DNA of 11,646 nt from NCBI RefSeq assembly GCF_052118625.1, contig NZ_JBQKGW010000033.1, positions 1-11,646 of the forward strand, written 5' to 3'. This DNA is from Porcincola sp945869225. GTDB lineage: Bacteria > Bacillota > Clostridia > Lachnospirales > Lachnospiraceae. The notes under the pieces were generated by a model that was not told the origin of the DNA, searched no databases, and was given only the letters and a program-made list of their open reading frames with translations. Shown here piece by piece: positions 5,599 through 11,646 of this stretch. Numbering within the stretch: position 1 is the stretch's first letter; every line of letters begins with the position of its first letter. A program made the position numbers and the translations under genes.

Positions 5599-6160
5599 AT
5601 GAGAGAAGATAACTTTCAAACTCCAACTCGGTATAAACCAGTCGTGTGTTCTCCTGATCAAAGTCAATGGAGTAATTGGAAAGGCGATTCTGGTCAGCAG
5701 TTTTCAGGTTGGCATCGATCTTTGTACTTGTGTAATAGCCTTTGGGATCCAGGGTCAGCTCAAACACGTTGATGTTGCTGTTCGTCGTTCCTTCATAGAC
5801 GATCCTCCCCTGATAGGCGAGAAACGGAACATAGAGAAGCGAGGTAAGGTTTTCTCCCTTCACACCCAGTTTCCGATAGGTCAGGTAGCCGGCCTCGTTG
5901 AGGTAAAGAAGGAAGCAGCACTTTTGAATCTTCGCGTCCTCATTTGCCTGGAGCATGGCCCCATATTGATCAATTGGAGACGGACCGTAATCGGAAATCA
6001 TCGGTGGGAATAAAATCCACTGTGCATAACGCGCCCGATATTCCGTCATATCGGGATACACCTTTTCTTCTCCGACCATCACTTTTCCGATCCGCTTTTT
6101 TCCAACGTAGATCGGCTGCGAAAGTTCTTTGAAGGAAACGTCGTGAAAAAGGATGCCCAT
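5597..6160 (-). CDS. Uncharacterised phage tail-region protein (187 aa)
   Basis: No family is recognised with confidence. The N-terminal part (about 15-36, QPIYVGKKRIGKVMVGEEKVYPD) resembles short beta-hairpin segments seen in Firmicute phage baseplate-associated proteins, in which a hypothetical modifier ends in a VYP motif. The remainder is a mix of aromatic-rich strands (QWILFPPM, FLLYLNEAGYLTYRKL, GYYTSTKIDANL), suggesting a compact beta-rich structural protein. There are no membrane segments, signal peptide or catalytic motif. The ATG at 6160 has GGAGGAG about 8 bases upstream and begins 3 bases after the preceding stop, so it is translated with the Tal gene. Position between Tal and the fibre proteins suggests a baseplate or adsorption role (inference only). 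Confidence 0.6.
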   Translation of the reverse strand: MGILFHDVSFKELSQPIYVGKKRIGKVMVGEEKVYPDMTEYRARYAQWILFPPMISDYGPSPIDQYGAMLQANEDAKIQKCCFLLYLNEAGYLTYRKLGVKGENLTSLLYVPFLAYQGRIVYEGTTNSNINVFELTLDPKGYYTSTKIDANLKTADQNRLSNYSIDFDQENTRLVYTELEFESYLLS

Positions 6161-6163
6161 TTC

Positions 6164-7459
6164 TCATACTCCTCCAGACTCGATAAAATAAACGGTTTCC
6201 GGATTTTTCTCAGACAGCGCGTCGTACTCCTCCTGAGTACCGATCCAATGATGCCAGCCGTCACCCTCTGATAAGTTGTCCATTTCGTCCTGCATCGCGG
6301 TGATGTTGTCCTGAATATCTCCAATATCCTCCTGAATGCCTGTCACATCATCCTTCAAGTCAGACACATCCTCCTGCATTTCCTTCACCTCTTCCGTCTT
6401 TATATCCGCATAGATCTCGGTGAGGGTCTGACGCACCGGTGTTCCCAGTGTGATCTGCTTGGTCGCTGTATCGAGCTTCAGGCTCATCCGGGTAAGCGGC
6501 AGATCCTTTTCCACCAGATGAGGCTTGGAGACGCAATGGATCCTTTGTCCGACGCGGAACGCCTCGAAATTCGGATTCAGAAAGTGAAGCTCTGACGCAT
6601 CACACTCGATGGACAGACGATCAAACTGCAGGGAACTCAGATATTCCACGCCATCCTCAAAAAGCGTATGCGGATCGGACACCCCGGAGAAGGTCACTGC
6701 CTTTGTGATTTTCCCATATGTGACGACGGCCTCCGATTCCACAATCTTTTTTCCATTGTTTACGCTTTCTACAGTCAGAGGATTCCCGGTTGTATGGTCC
6801 GTATCTCCCAAGGGAAGAACGCAGGTTGCCACCTCCTCGCCTCCCCTATTTCCGGAGATATCCAATAGGTTCAGACCGAACTCGATCGGCTGGTTACAGG
6901 TGTAGGGCATCTCAGAAAGCCAGTCGATGTAATTTACACTGCCCTCTCGCCGTACAAAAAAGTAACCTCCCTCTGCAGCAAGGCACTGCCTCTTCAAGAC
7001 ATCCATCGTCTGCTCGTAGTGCAGCTTTCGGTAAACCATCTTGTCCGGAATGGTCATGGTGCCAACGGTAAACTGACGGTTCGATGCGACCTGCCGGTTA
7101 TGATTTGCCACTACCAGACGGAAGAAGTCACGGATGGAAATCCGGTCATATTCCTGCGCATCTTGTACCGAATCGTTGAAAAAAGCCAGCGCTCCCTCAC
7201 AGGATACCTTTTTTTGCCGGTAGTAGTCCGTCTGGATTCCAATCGGGCGTCCGAACCAGAGAAGATGGTTCCCCTCATACACTTCAATATCCGAAGTCAG
7301 AAGATGGACGTTGTCATAGAAGACATGACGGGCGGGCATGGTAAAATCAAAACTCCCGGACGTATTCAATTCCATCTCCAGCGTTGGTTCCAACAGAACC
7401 ATGTCCGGGTAATCATAGTTAAAGATGGAAACTCCATCCATGAAAACCTGATAGATCAT
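6164..7459 (-). CDS. Phage minor structural protein, prophage endopeptidase tail/Tal family
   Basis: 431 aa. Residues about 1-345 fit the prophage endopeptidase-tail/Tal family (gp44-like hub of the siphophage tail tip), with the usual opening (FMDGVSIFNYD...LELNTSGSFDFTMP-like strands) and the LEMEL...YEGNHLLWFGRPIG segment. The hub closes the tube below Dit and contacts fibres; some members carry a cell-wall lytic extension, but none is seen here. Residues 347-396 form an acidic coiled coil with Ile/Leu/Val/Met every three to four residues (DLKDDVTGIQEDIGDIQDNI). The tail 406-431 (IGTQEEYDALSEKNPETVYF) is a short module common at the C-terminus of Firmicute phage tail proteins. The start overlaps the Dit stop as ATGA, indicating translational coupling. 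Confidence 0.85.
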   Translation of the reverse strand: MIYQVFMDGVSIFNYDYPDMVLLEPTLEMELNTSGSFDFTMPARHVFYDNVHLLTSDIEVYEGNHLLWFGRPIGIQTDYYRQKKVSCEGALAFFNDSVQDAQEYDRISIRDFFRLVVANHNRQVASNRQFTVGTMTIPDKMVYRKLHYEQTMDVLKRQCLAAEGGYFFVRREGSVNYIDWLSEMPYTCNQPIEFGLNLLDISGNRGGEEVATCVLPLGDTDHTTGNPLTVESVNNGKKIVESEAVVTYGKITKAVTFSGVSDPHTLFEDGVEYLSSLQFDRLSIECDASELHFLNPNFEAFRVGQRIHCVSKPHLVEKDLPLTRMSLKLDTATKQITLGTPVRQTLTEIYADIKTEEVKEMQEDVSDLKDDVTGIQEDIGDIQDNITAMQDEMDNLSEGDGWHHWIGTQEEYDALSEKNPETVYFIESGGV

Positions 7460-8154
7460 AAGCTTTTCCCCAGGGAATAATCCACAAGCACCCGTCCCTT
7501 TCCGGCAAAAACCATCCGGTTATCTCCGGGCTGAAGGAGGATGGCATCACTCTTATTCTCCCCCTTGGAAAGGGCGTGATCGACACCATCAAAAGTGACG
7601 GTCATCTGGGCGGAGCACAGAAAGGTCGGAGAAACTTCAAGGCCGGAAGGATTGATCAGATTCCGTCCTTTGGTTCCGTCGACATCAAAAGTTCCATAGT
7701 AGATGATGTTGTCAAAAAGATCATCCCAGAGCCAGTCATACCCTTTGGTAGAGGCGGCGATATATTTATAGGGCTCCAGATTGTAATCAAGGACAATCGT
7801 TGAGTTCTTCTCCTCCGATTTCCAGCCATTGACCGATATCCGCCCCGTATAGAAGTGATCCGGATCATCGGTGAGAATCAGCTTTTCCATCCTCCCATGG
7901 AGGGTCATCAGAAGATCCGTGTAAACCTCCACCCATTTTTTACCGGGCCGCAGCCAGAATTCCCAGGACCCCGTTCTTCGTCCATACCGGACCTTTCCCG
8001 TGAGGACATCGGAATAATCCAGTTGTCCGTCCCCGCCCGGGACATCGATATACCTGGTCTTTACTTCCGGCTGGGCAACGTGGAGCCTGTTTTTTGCCAC
8101 AAGCCCCCATTCTTCGAATATGTGATGTCCGCCGATAATCACCGAATGCTCCAT
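7456..8154 (-). CDS. Distal tail protein (Dit, Sipho_tail family)
   Basis: 232 aa. The opening IIGGHHIFEEWGLVAKNRLH, followed by EVKTRYIDVPGGDGQLDYSD and LTGKVRYGRRTGSWEFW, is the typical N-terminal beta domain of Firmicute Dit proteins, which form a hexameric ring joining the tail tube to the tip. The second half (after about 130) corresponds to the galectin-like part seen in this family. Length is normal and no carbohydrate-binding insertion is apparent. The ATG directly follows the tape measure stop (TAAATG), with GAGGGG immediately upstream as ribosome binding site, and the gene overlaps the next one by four bases. The order tape measure, Dit, Tal is the standard siphophage order. Confidence 0.9.
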   Translation of the reverse strand: MEHSVIIGGHHIFEEWGLVAKNRLHVAQPEVKTRYIDVPGGDGQLDYSDVLTGKVRYGRRTGSWEFWLRPGKKWVEVYTDLLMTLHGRMEKLILTDDPDHFYTGRISVNGWKSEEKNSTIVLDYNLEPYKYIAASTKGYDWLWDDLFDNIIYYGTFDVDGTKGRNLINPSGLEVSPTFLCSAQMTVTFDGVDHALSKGENKSDAILLQPGDNRMVFAGKGRVLVDYSLGKSL

Positions 8155-10746
8155 TTATCCCCTCGCCTTTCTCCCGGCGATTCTGCCGAGCTGTTCATTC
8201 ATCTTCGGAGCAAGACTGCCAACCAGTGTACCGGAATCCAGAACCACCCTCTGATTTACCATCTGCGGATAGTACTCCCGCATCAGGGACATCAGCTGAT
8301 TGCCCAGAGTTACTATTGCCTCGGCTGCCGCATCCTGTCCGGATGCTTCCGCAATCATGCTTTGAAGTTTTCTGGTGCCGACCACGGCCTCCTCTCCCGC
8401 TTCCCCACCGCCGAGAAGACTTCCGCCGGACAATCCAAAGATGGTCGGCCTCTGGAGAAGATAGGGTTCGTCCATGGCCTTTTTGTACCAGCTGACCGAA
8501 AGATGTGGAACCGATGGCGGTTTCAGGGACAGGGAGCCGCTAATGGAAAAATGCGGAAGTTTGATGTGTGGAAGCTGAAGGCGGCATCTGGAGAAAAAGT
8601 TCCGGATTCTGGCAAGGCCTCCGCTGACCACAGTCTTGGCGCTTTCCATTGCCCCGGAAAAGGCTAATTTAACGCCTGCCATCTTGCTTCGGACAGTTGC
8701 AAGAATCGATCCAAGCTTTCCTCCGGTCACCTGGTTCATCATCTGGAACCCTGCCTTCCATAGATTCTGATATCCGGCCATCGCGGTCCGGATGATCCCT
8801 TTTATACCGCCACTATGACTGGCAATGCTTGCCTTTATCGCGCTCCATGCCGCTGTAGTATTGGTCTTTACAGTATTCCATGCATTCGAGATATTTGTCT
8901 TTATCCCGTTGAATACGCTGGATGCGCCTGTTTTCATACCGTTCCAGACAGTCGATACGCCGGTCTTTATCCCGTTCCAGGCGGTGGTTGTTACCGTTTG
9001 TATTCCGTTCCAGAGACCTGTAAAGAAGGTGCTAAGGGAAGTGCCGACTGCCTTTACGCCACTGCAGACGCCTTCCCAGACACCCTTGAACCAGTTAGAG
9101 ATCGTTCCCCAGTTCTTTATAATCGCAATGACAGCGACGACAGCCGCGACTACGGCGGCGATGATGCCAATCATGGGAAGTAAGCTCACCGAGCTGAATG
9201 CTGTCATCGCGCCGGAGAGTCCTCCGAGATGCGTCATGACCTTACCGATGCCTGATGTGATCGTGCCGATTGAGCTTGTCACCTTGCCGATCCCGACAAG
9301 GACAGGACCAACCGCGGCCGCAACAAGCGCTGCCTTTACGATAAACTGCTGCATGGGTCCGGGCAGCTTTTCCCAGAATCCTGCGAACTGCTTTAGGGCG
9401 GCTGCCGCCTGAGAAAGCATAGGGGCAAGGACTTCTGATAGGGAGTTCCCGATCTCAGCCCCTGTGACCTTCAGCTGATTAAGCGTGGTCTTAAACTTAT
9501 CAATCGGGTCTAAGGTATCGTCAAAGGTCTTTGATACGTTGCCGGAGAAGGAACTCATATCGGAGGAGAATCCATCAAGGGAGAGCTTTCCGGTTTGCAT
9601 GGCGTTATAGATGGAAGCGCCGGCCTTGGATCCGAATAGATCGTAAGCGGCCTGCAGCTTTTCGGTATCGCTTTTATTGGAGTGCATGGTATCAGAGAAG
9701 CCCTTCAGTGCCTGGTCAAGAGTCTTCCCGTCCCCGGCGGCTTCCTTCATGGCTTTCTTCATACCTGCCATCGCGACTCCTACGTCAAGGCCGGACATCT
9801 CGACATTCCCGAGGAACTGCGCGGACTGCGTGGCGTTAAGCCCCATTGCCTGAAGCTGTGCAGCGTTCTGTGAGAGATCCTGCGAAAGGGTATCCATTGA
9901 AAGACCGGTAGCCTGCCCGACAGAATTTAAGACATCAAGCATACCGCCCGTCTGGGAGGCATCCATGCCGAAGGCGTTAAGCACCGAGGATACGTTATCG
10001 ATGGAAGTCGATACGTCCGTGTCATTTAAAGAAGCAAACTCCACGAACCGCTGGGAGAGATCCTTAAGTTTCTCCCCGGTAAGACCGAACCTGGTATTTA
10101 CCTCGCCGATTGCGGACCCCGCCGTAGCAAAGTCAGTCGGGATGGTTGTGGCGATATCGTTTGCCGCATCCTGCATTTCCTTTAATGCCTTGCCACTTGC
10201 CCCGGTCTTTTGCGTGACGATATCCGCTCCCTCATCCACTTCCTTAAAAGCGGCAAGGGATGCCGCACCGACGGCGGCAATCGGGGCGGTTACATGGGTA
10301 GAAAGGGAAGTGCCGACTCCTGCGATCTTGTCGCCGACATCCTTCATCTTTTGACCGGTCTGCTGGAGCTGGACACCCGCCACAGAACCGACATCCTTGA
10401 ACTCGGACTTCAGCTTTTCAAGGGACTGCTTGGTGTTTTCAATCTCACGGGTCAGAGCCTCCTGCTGCTTGAAGGTCTCCTCGGTTTGCGGTCCTTGCTG
10501 CAGTTGCTTTAAGGCATCCTGCTCCTGCTTGAGTTTCTCTTTTGTGTCAGAGATCGCTTCAGAGAGATACTTCTGCTTCTGGACGAGAAGGTCAGCGTTG
10601 CCGGGATCAAGCTTTAAGAGCTTGTTTACATCCCTAAGCTGATCCTGCGTCTGGCGGATAGACTTGTTTACGCCCTTTAAGGCATCGGACAGCTTGGTCG
10701 TGTCACCGCCGATTTCTACAGTGATTCCTTTTATACGGTCAGCCAT
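8155..10746 (-). CDS. Phage tail tape measure protein
   Basis: 863 aa. It sets tail length and is threaded through the tail tube. The N-terminus (about 25-125) is a Gln/Lys/Glu-rich coiled coil; about 150-450 matches the TP901-type tape measure core (ASGKALKEMQDAANDIA, LNAFGMDASQTGGMLDVLNS, LQAMGLNATQSAQFLGNVEM). Two hydrophobic stretches follow at about 467-490 and 521-545, which in this family are thought to help membrane passage of DNA. Residues 579-644 are six 11-residue repeats starting W/F. The C-terminus has the common Pro-rich LPHFSISGSLSLKPPSVPHL segment and GGEAGEEAVVGT. The rough rule of 1.5 angstrom per residue suggests a tail of about 130 nm (inference). GGAGG lies 6 bases before the ATG. 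The gene is preceded by a terminator rather than the expected tail-assembly chaperone genes. Confidence 0.95.
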   Translation of the reverse strand: MADRIKGITVEIGGDTTKLSDALKGVNKSIRQTQDQLRDVNKLLKLDPGNADLLVQKQKYLSEAISDTKEKLKQEQDALKQLQQGPQTEETFKQQEALTREIENTKQSLEKLKSEFKDVGSVAGVQLQQTGQKMKDVGDKIAGVGTSLSTHVTAPIAAVGAASLAAFKEVDEGADIVTQKTGASGKALKEMQDAANDIATTIPTDFATAGSAIGEVNTRFGLTGEKLKDLSQRFVEFASLNDTDVSTSIDNVSSVLNAFGMDASQTGGMLDVLNSVGQATGLSMDTLSQDLSQNAAQLQAMGLNATQSAQFLGNVEMSGLDVGVAMAGMKKAMKEAAGDGKTLDQALKGFSDTMHSNKSDTEKLQAAYDLFGSKAGASIYNAMQTGKLSLDGFSSDMSSFSGNVSKTFDDTLDPIDKFKTTLNQLKVTGAEIGNSLSEVLAPMLSQAAAALKQFAGFWEKLPGPMQQFIVKAALVAAAVGPVLVGIGKVTSSIGTITSGIGKVMTHLGGLSGAMTAFSSVSLLPMIGIIAAVVAAVVAVIAIIKNWGTISNWFKGVWEGVCSGVKAVGTSLSTFFTGLWNGIQTVTTTAWNGIKTGVSTVWNGMKTGASSVFNGIKTNISNAWNTVKTNTTAAWSAIKASIASHSGGIKGIIRTAMAGYQNLWKAGFQMMNQVTGGKLGSILATVRSKMAGVKLAFSGAMESAKTVVSGGLARIRNFFSRCRLQLPHIKLPHFSISGSLSLKPPSVPHLSVSWYKKAMDEPYLLQRPTIFGLSGGSLLGGGEAGEEAVVGTRKLQSMIAEASGQDAAAEAIVTLGNQLMSLMREYYPQMVNQRVVLDSGTLVGSLAPKMNEQLGRIAGRKARG
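8815..9012 (-). repeat. Six 33-bp (11-residue) tandem repeats inside the tape measure gene
   Basis: Six consecutive 11-residue units begin WNGIQTV, WNGIKTG, WNGMKTG, FNGIKTN, WNTVKTN and WSAIKAS, each encoded by 33 bases. Such Trp/Phe-spaced undecad repeats are known in siphophage tape measure proteins, where change in repeat number alters tail length. Confidence 0.85.
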
Positions 10747-10775
10747 CGCTGTCCTCCTTTCTGAAAAATGGCATC

Positions 10776-10811
10776 AAAAAACCGGAGCACTACGATGGAG
10801 TAGTGTTCCGG
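10776..10811 (-). terminator. Strong rho-independent terminator between DUF3784 and tape measure genes
   Basis: On the minus strand CCGGAACACTAC (10811-10800) pairs with GTAGTGCTCCGG (10793-10782): a 12-bp stem with one mismatch and a 6-base loop, followed by six T (10781-10776). It lies 33 bases after the DUF3784 stop and 29 bases before the tape measure start. It closes the MazG-like/DUF3784 unit and would also block late transcription entering the tail genes unless antitermination or a local promoter compensates. Confidence 0.85.
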
Positions 10812-10844
10812 CAATCGAACCGAAATATTAATATAAACTGGAAG

Positions 10845-11177
10845 TTATCTCTTACAAACAGTATTCATCAATACAATCATAACTACACAATCAATTAACG
10901 TAATTGCAAGAAAAATGTATGCAAATACGGCTGGCATAATTTCTTCCCATATCGCCATTACAAGAACCAAAACAGTTATCACAGACATTCCTGCTCCTGT
11001 GACTCTACATAATTTCTTTTCATCATATTTGCTTTTTTCTGATTTACTTGCTGTATTATATCCTGCAATTAGACCTGCACCACGACCAGTAAGTAATACT
11101 ATACTCATTAAAGCAAAAATAACAAATACCACCCACATTATCCAGTCTGGAGCGTTACTTATATCTTTAAGTGTCAT
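10845..11177 (-). CDS. DUF3784 family membrane protein
   Basis: 110 aa with three likely transmembrane helices (about 11-30, 58-78 and 82-105). Between the first and second lies the DUF3784 signature GRGAGLIAGYNTASKSEKSK (31-50) followed by YDEKKLCR (51-58), which identifies the family; its function is unknown. The ATG at 11177 has GGGGAGGG about 6 bases upstream and is preferred over an in-frame GTG at 11210, which only overlaps the preceding stop. The gene follows the MazG-like gene after 29 bases and ends just before a strong terminator, so the two form a unit. It is AT-richer than the flanking tail genes. DUF3784 is not a phage structural family, so this is probably cargo (moron) DNA. Confidence 0.85.
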   Translation of the reverse strand: MTLKDISNAPDWIMWVVFVIFALMSIVLLTGRGAGLIAGYNTASKSEKSKYDEKKLCRVTGAGMSVITVLVLVMAIWEEIMPAVFAYIFLAITLIDCVVMIVLMNTVCKR

Positions 11178-11206
11178 AACCTTACCCTCCCCAAAATTCA
11201 AATTTA

Positions 11207-11515
11207 TCACTCTAAAGCCGTCAACCGTTCATTAAGGAATTGCTCTACACAATCTGCAAAGTCTAACTCCATTCTTTCGGCAAGAACGGCCAACCACCAG
11301 ACACATTCGCCAATCTTGGAAGGAAGCAGCTCTTTATCTTCACTTGGCCAGCGTCCCTGATTATCCATCGTAAATCTTCCGATCAATCCAGCATCAGTCA
11401 GAAAAGCTAACGCATCTTCTTCCACCGACCAGACAGAGCCGTGAATCTGCCTTTCCAAATCATGATAGCGGCTTCTTATTTCTGCTGACTGTGTACTCAC
11501 ATCTTTCAAATCCAT
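11207..11515 (-). CDS. MazG-like protein (nucleotide pyrophosphohydrolase fold)
   Basis: 102 aa, close to the usual length of small all-alpha MazG-like proteins. It is recognised by ALAFLTDAGLIGRFTMDNQG (36-55) and KIGECVWWLAVLAERMELDF (67-86), the counterpart of the ELGDVLWYL helix of MazG NTP pyrophosphohydrolases. The metal-binding EXXD of classical MazG reads KIGE here, so activity on NTPs is uncertain. MazG relatives in phages are thought to adjust the nucleotide or (p)ppGpp pool or clear modified nucleotides. GGAGG lies 9 bases before the ATG at 11515. It forms a pair with the DUF3784 gene and ends in a terminator upstream of the tape measure gene; its position inside the tail operon is unusual. 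Confidence 0.75.
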   Translation of the reverse strand: MDLKDVSTQSAEIRSRYHDLERQIHGSVWSVEEDALAFLTDAGLIGRFTMDNQGRWPSEDKELLPSKIGECVWWLAVLAERMELDFADCVEQFLNERLTALE

Positions 11516-11564
11516 ATATCAACACCTCCATAAATTCCGATTCTTAATATATGAGTAGAGGCTT

Positions 11565-11645
11565 TCATAGTCTCTGCTCTTTCTTTATGATGAAGGTGAT
11601 TGGTCTGACGTAATTTCCGATTGGGACACCACGCCCGAAGTTAAA
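11565..11645 (-). CDS. 3' end of an unidentified gene, cut by the window edge
   Basis: The last 26 codons and stop of a possible leftward gene: the frame is open from the window edge to TGA at 11567-11565 and reads NFGRGVPIGNYVRPITFIIK before a basic end. The composition is plausible for a protein C-terminus, and the stop lies 49 bases before the MazG-like start. The NYVRP segment vaguely recalls the ends of DUF6273 or FISUMP-type beta domains, but that is only an impression. The upstream gene would ordinarily be a tail-assembly chaperone or tail tube protein; neither is recognisable. Confidence 0.35.
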   Translation of the reverse strand, partial: FNFGRGVPIGNYVRPITFIIKKEQRL

Positions 11646-11646
11646 T

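Noticed and set aside
5362..5667. Minus-strand Lys/Glu-rich open frame across the 14-bp repeats
   Set aside because: The frame stays open only because the repeats are purine-rich; it overlaps both flanking genes and has no family pattern.
7855..8667. Plus-strand 270-codon open frame
   Set aside because: Antisense shadow of the Dit and tape measure genes; no ribosome binding site or family pattern.
8825..9412. Plus-strand frame with apparent protein repeats
   Set aside because: The repeats are the antisense image of the 33-bp repeats of the tape measure gene.
11506..11568. 20-codon leader peptide frame before the MazG-like gene
   Set aside because: Its start overlaps the stop of the edge frame and its stop overlaps the MazG-like start, but the ribosome binding site is poor and the length is within chance.

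Overview
The window is the late end of a siphophage-type prophage (or temperate phage) from a low-to-moderate GC Firmicute, most likely a gut Clostridia host (Lachnospiraceae-like). The basis is AGGAGG-type ribosome binding sites before nearly every gene, the gene families present and their order. Family assignments were made by eye from the translations, without a database search.

The late genes lie on the minus strand and read from right to left. The order is: the 3' end of an unidentified gene at the right edge; a MazG-like protein and a DUF3784 membrane protein closed by a strong terminator; the tape measure protein; the distal tail protein (Dit); the prophage endopeptidase-tail/Tal protein; an unrecognised 187-aa protein; a 110-aa baseplate-type protein; and a 680-aa BspA-like leucine-rich-repeat protein that is probably the receptor-binding tip. 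The lysis cassette follows: a one-TM holin-associated protein, a holin, and an endolysin with Amidase_5/NlpC-P60-like, CW_7 and LysM domains. Tail genes abut or overlap by 1-4 bases, as in a translationally coupled operon. The exception is a 131-base gap at 5466-5596 filled by seven 14-bp polypurine tandem repeats.

Left of the endolysin, a visibly AT-richer gene runs on the plus strand. It encodes an Abi_2/AbiF-type abortive infection protein with a HEPN-like RNxxxH motif, and has its own promoter and terminator. It is probably a lysogenic-conversion (moron) gene that protects the lysogen against other phages. It is flanked on both sides by unexplained RNA-like structure: three consecutive hairpins and a minus-facing terminator upstream, and two GNRA-capped hairpins downstream. 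At the extreme left is the start of a small helix-turn-helix protein of a kind often found beside serine recombinase genes, so the integration module probably continues beyond the left edge.

The MazG-like/DUF3784 pair just upstream of the tape measure gene looks like a second cargo insertion. The points most worth following up are the abi locus with its flanking RNA structures, the 14-bp repeat array, the cargo pair in the tail operon, and the terminator-like hairpin inside the lysis cassette.
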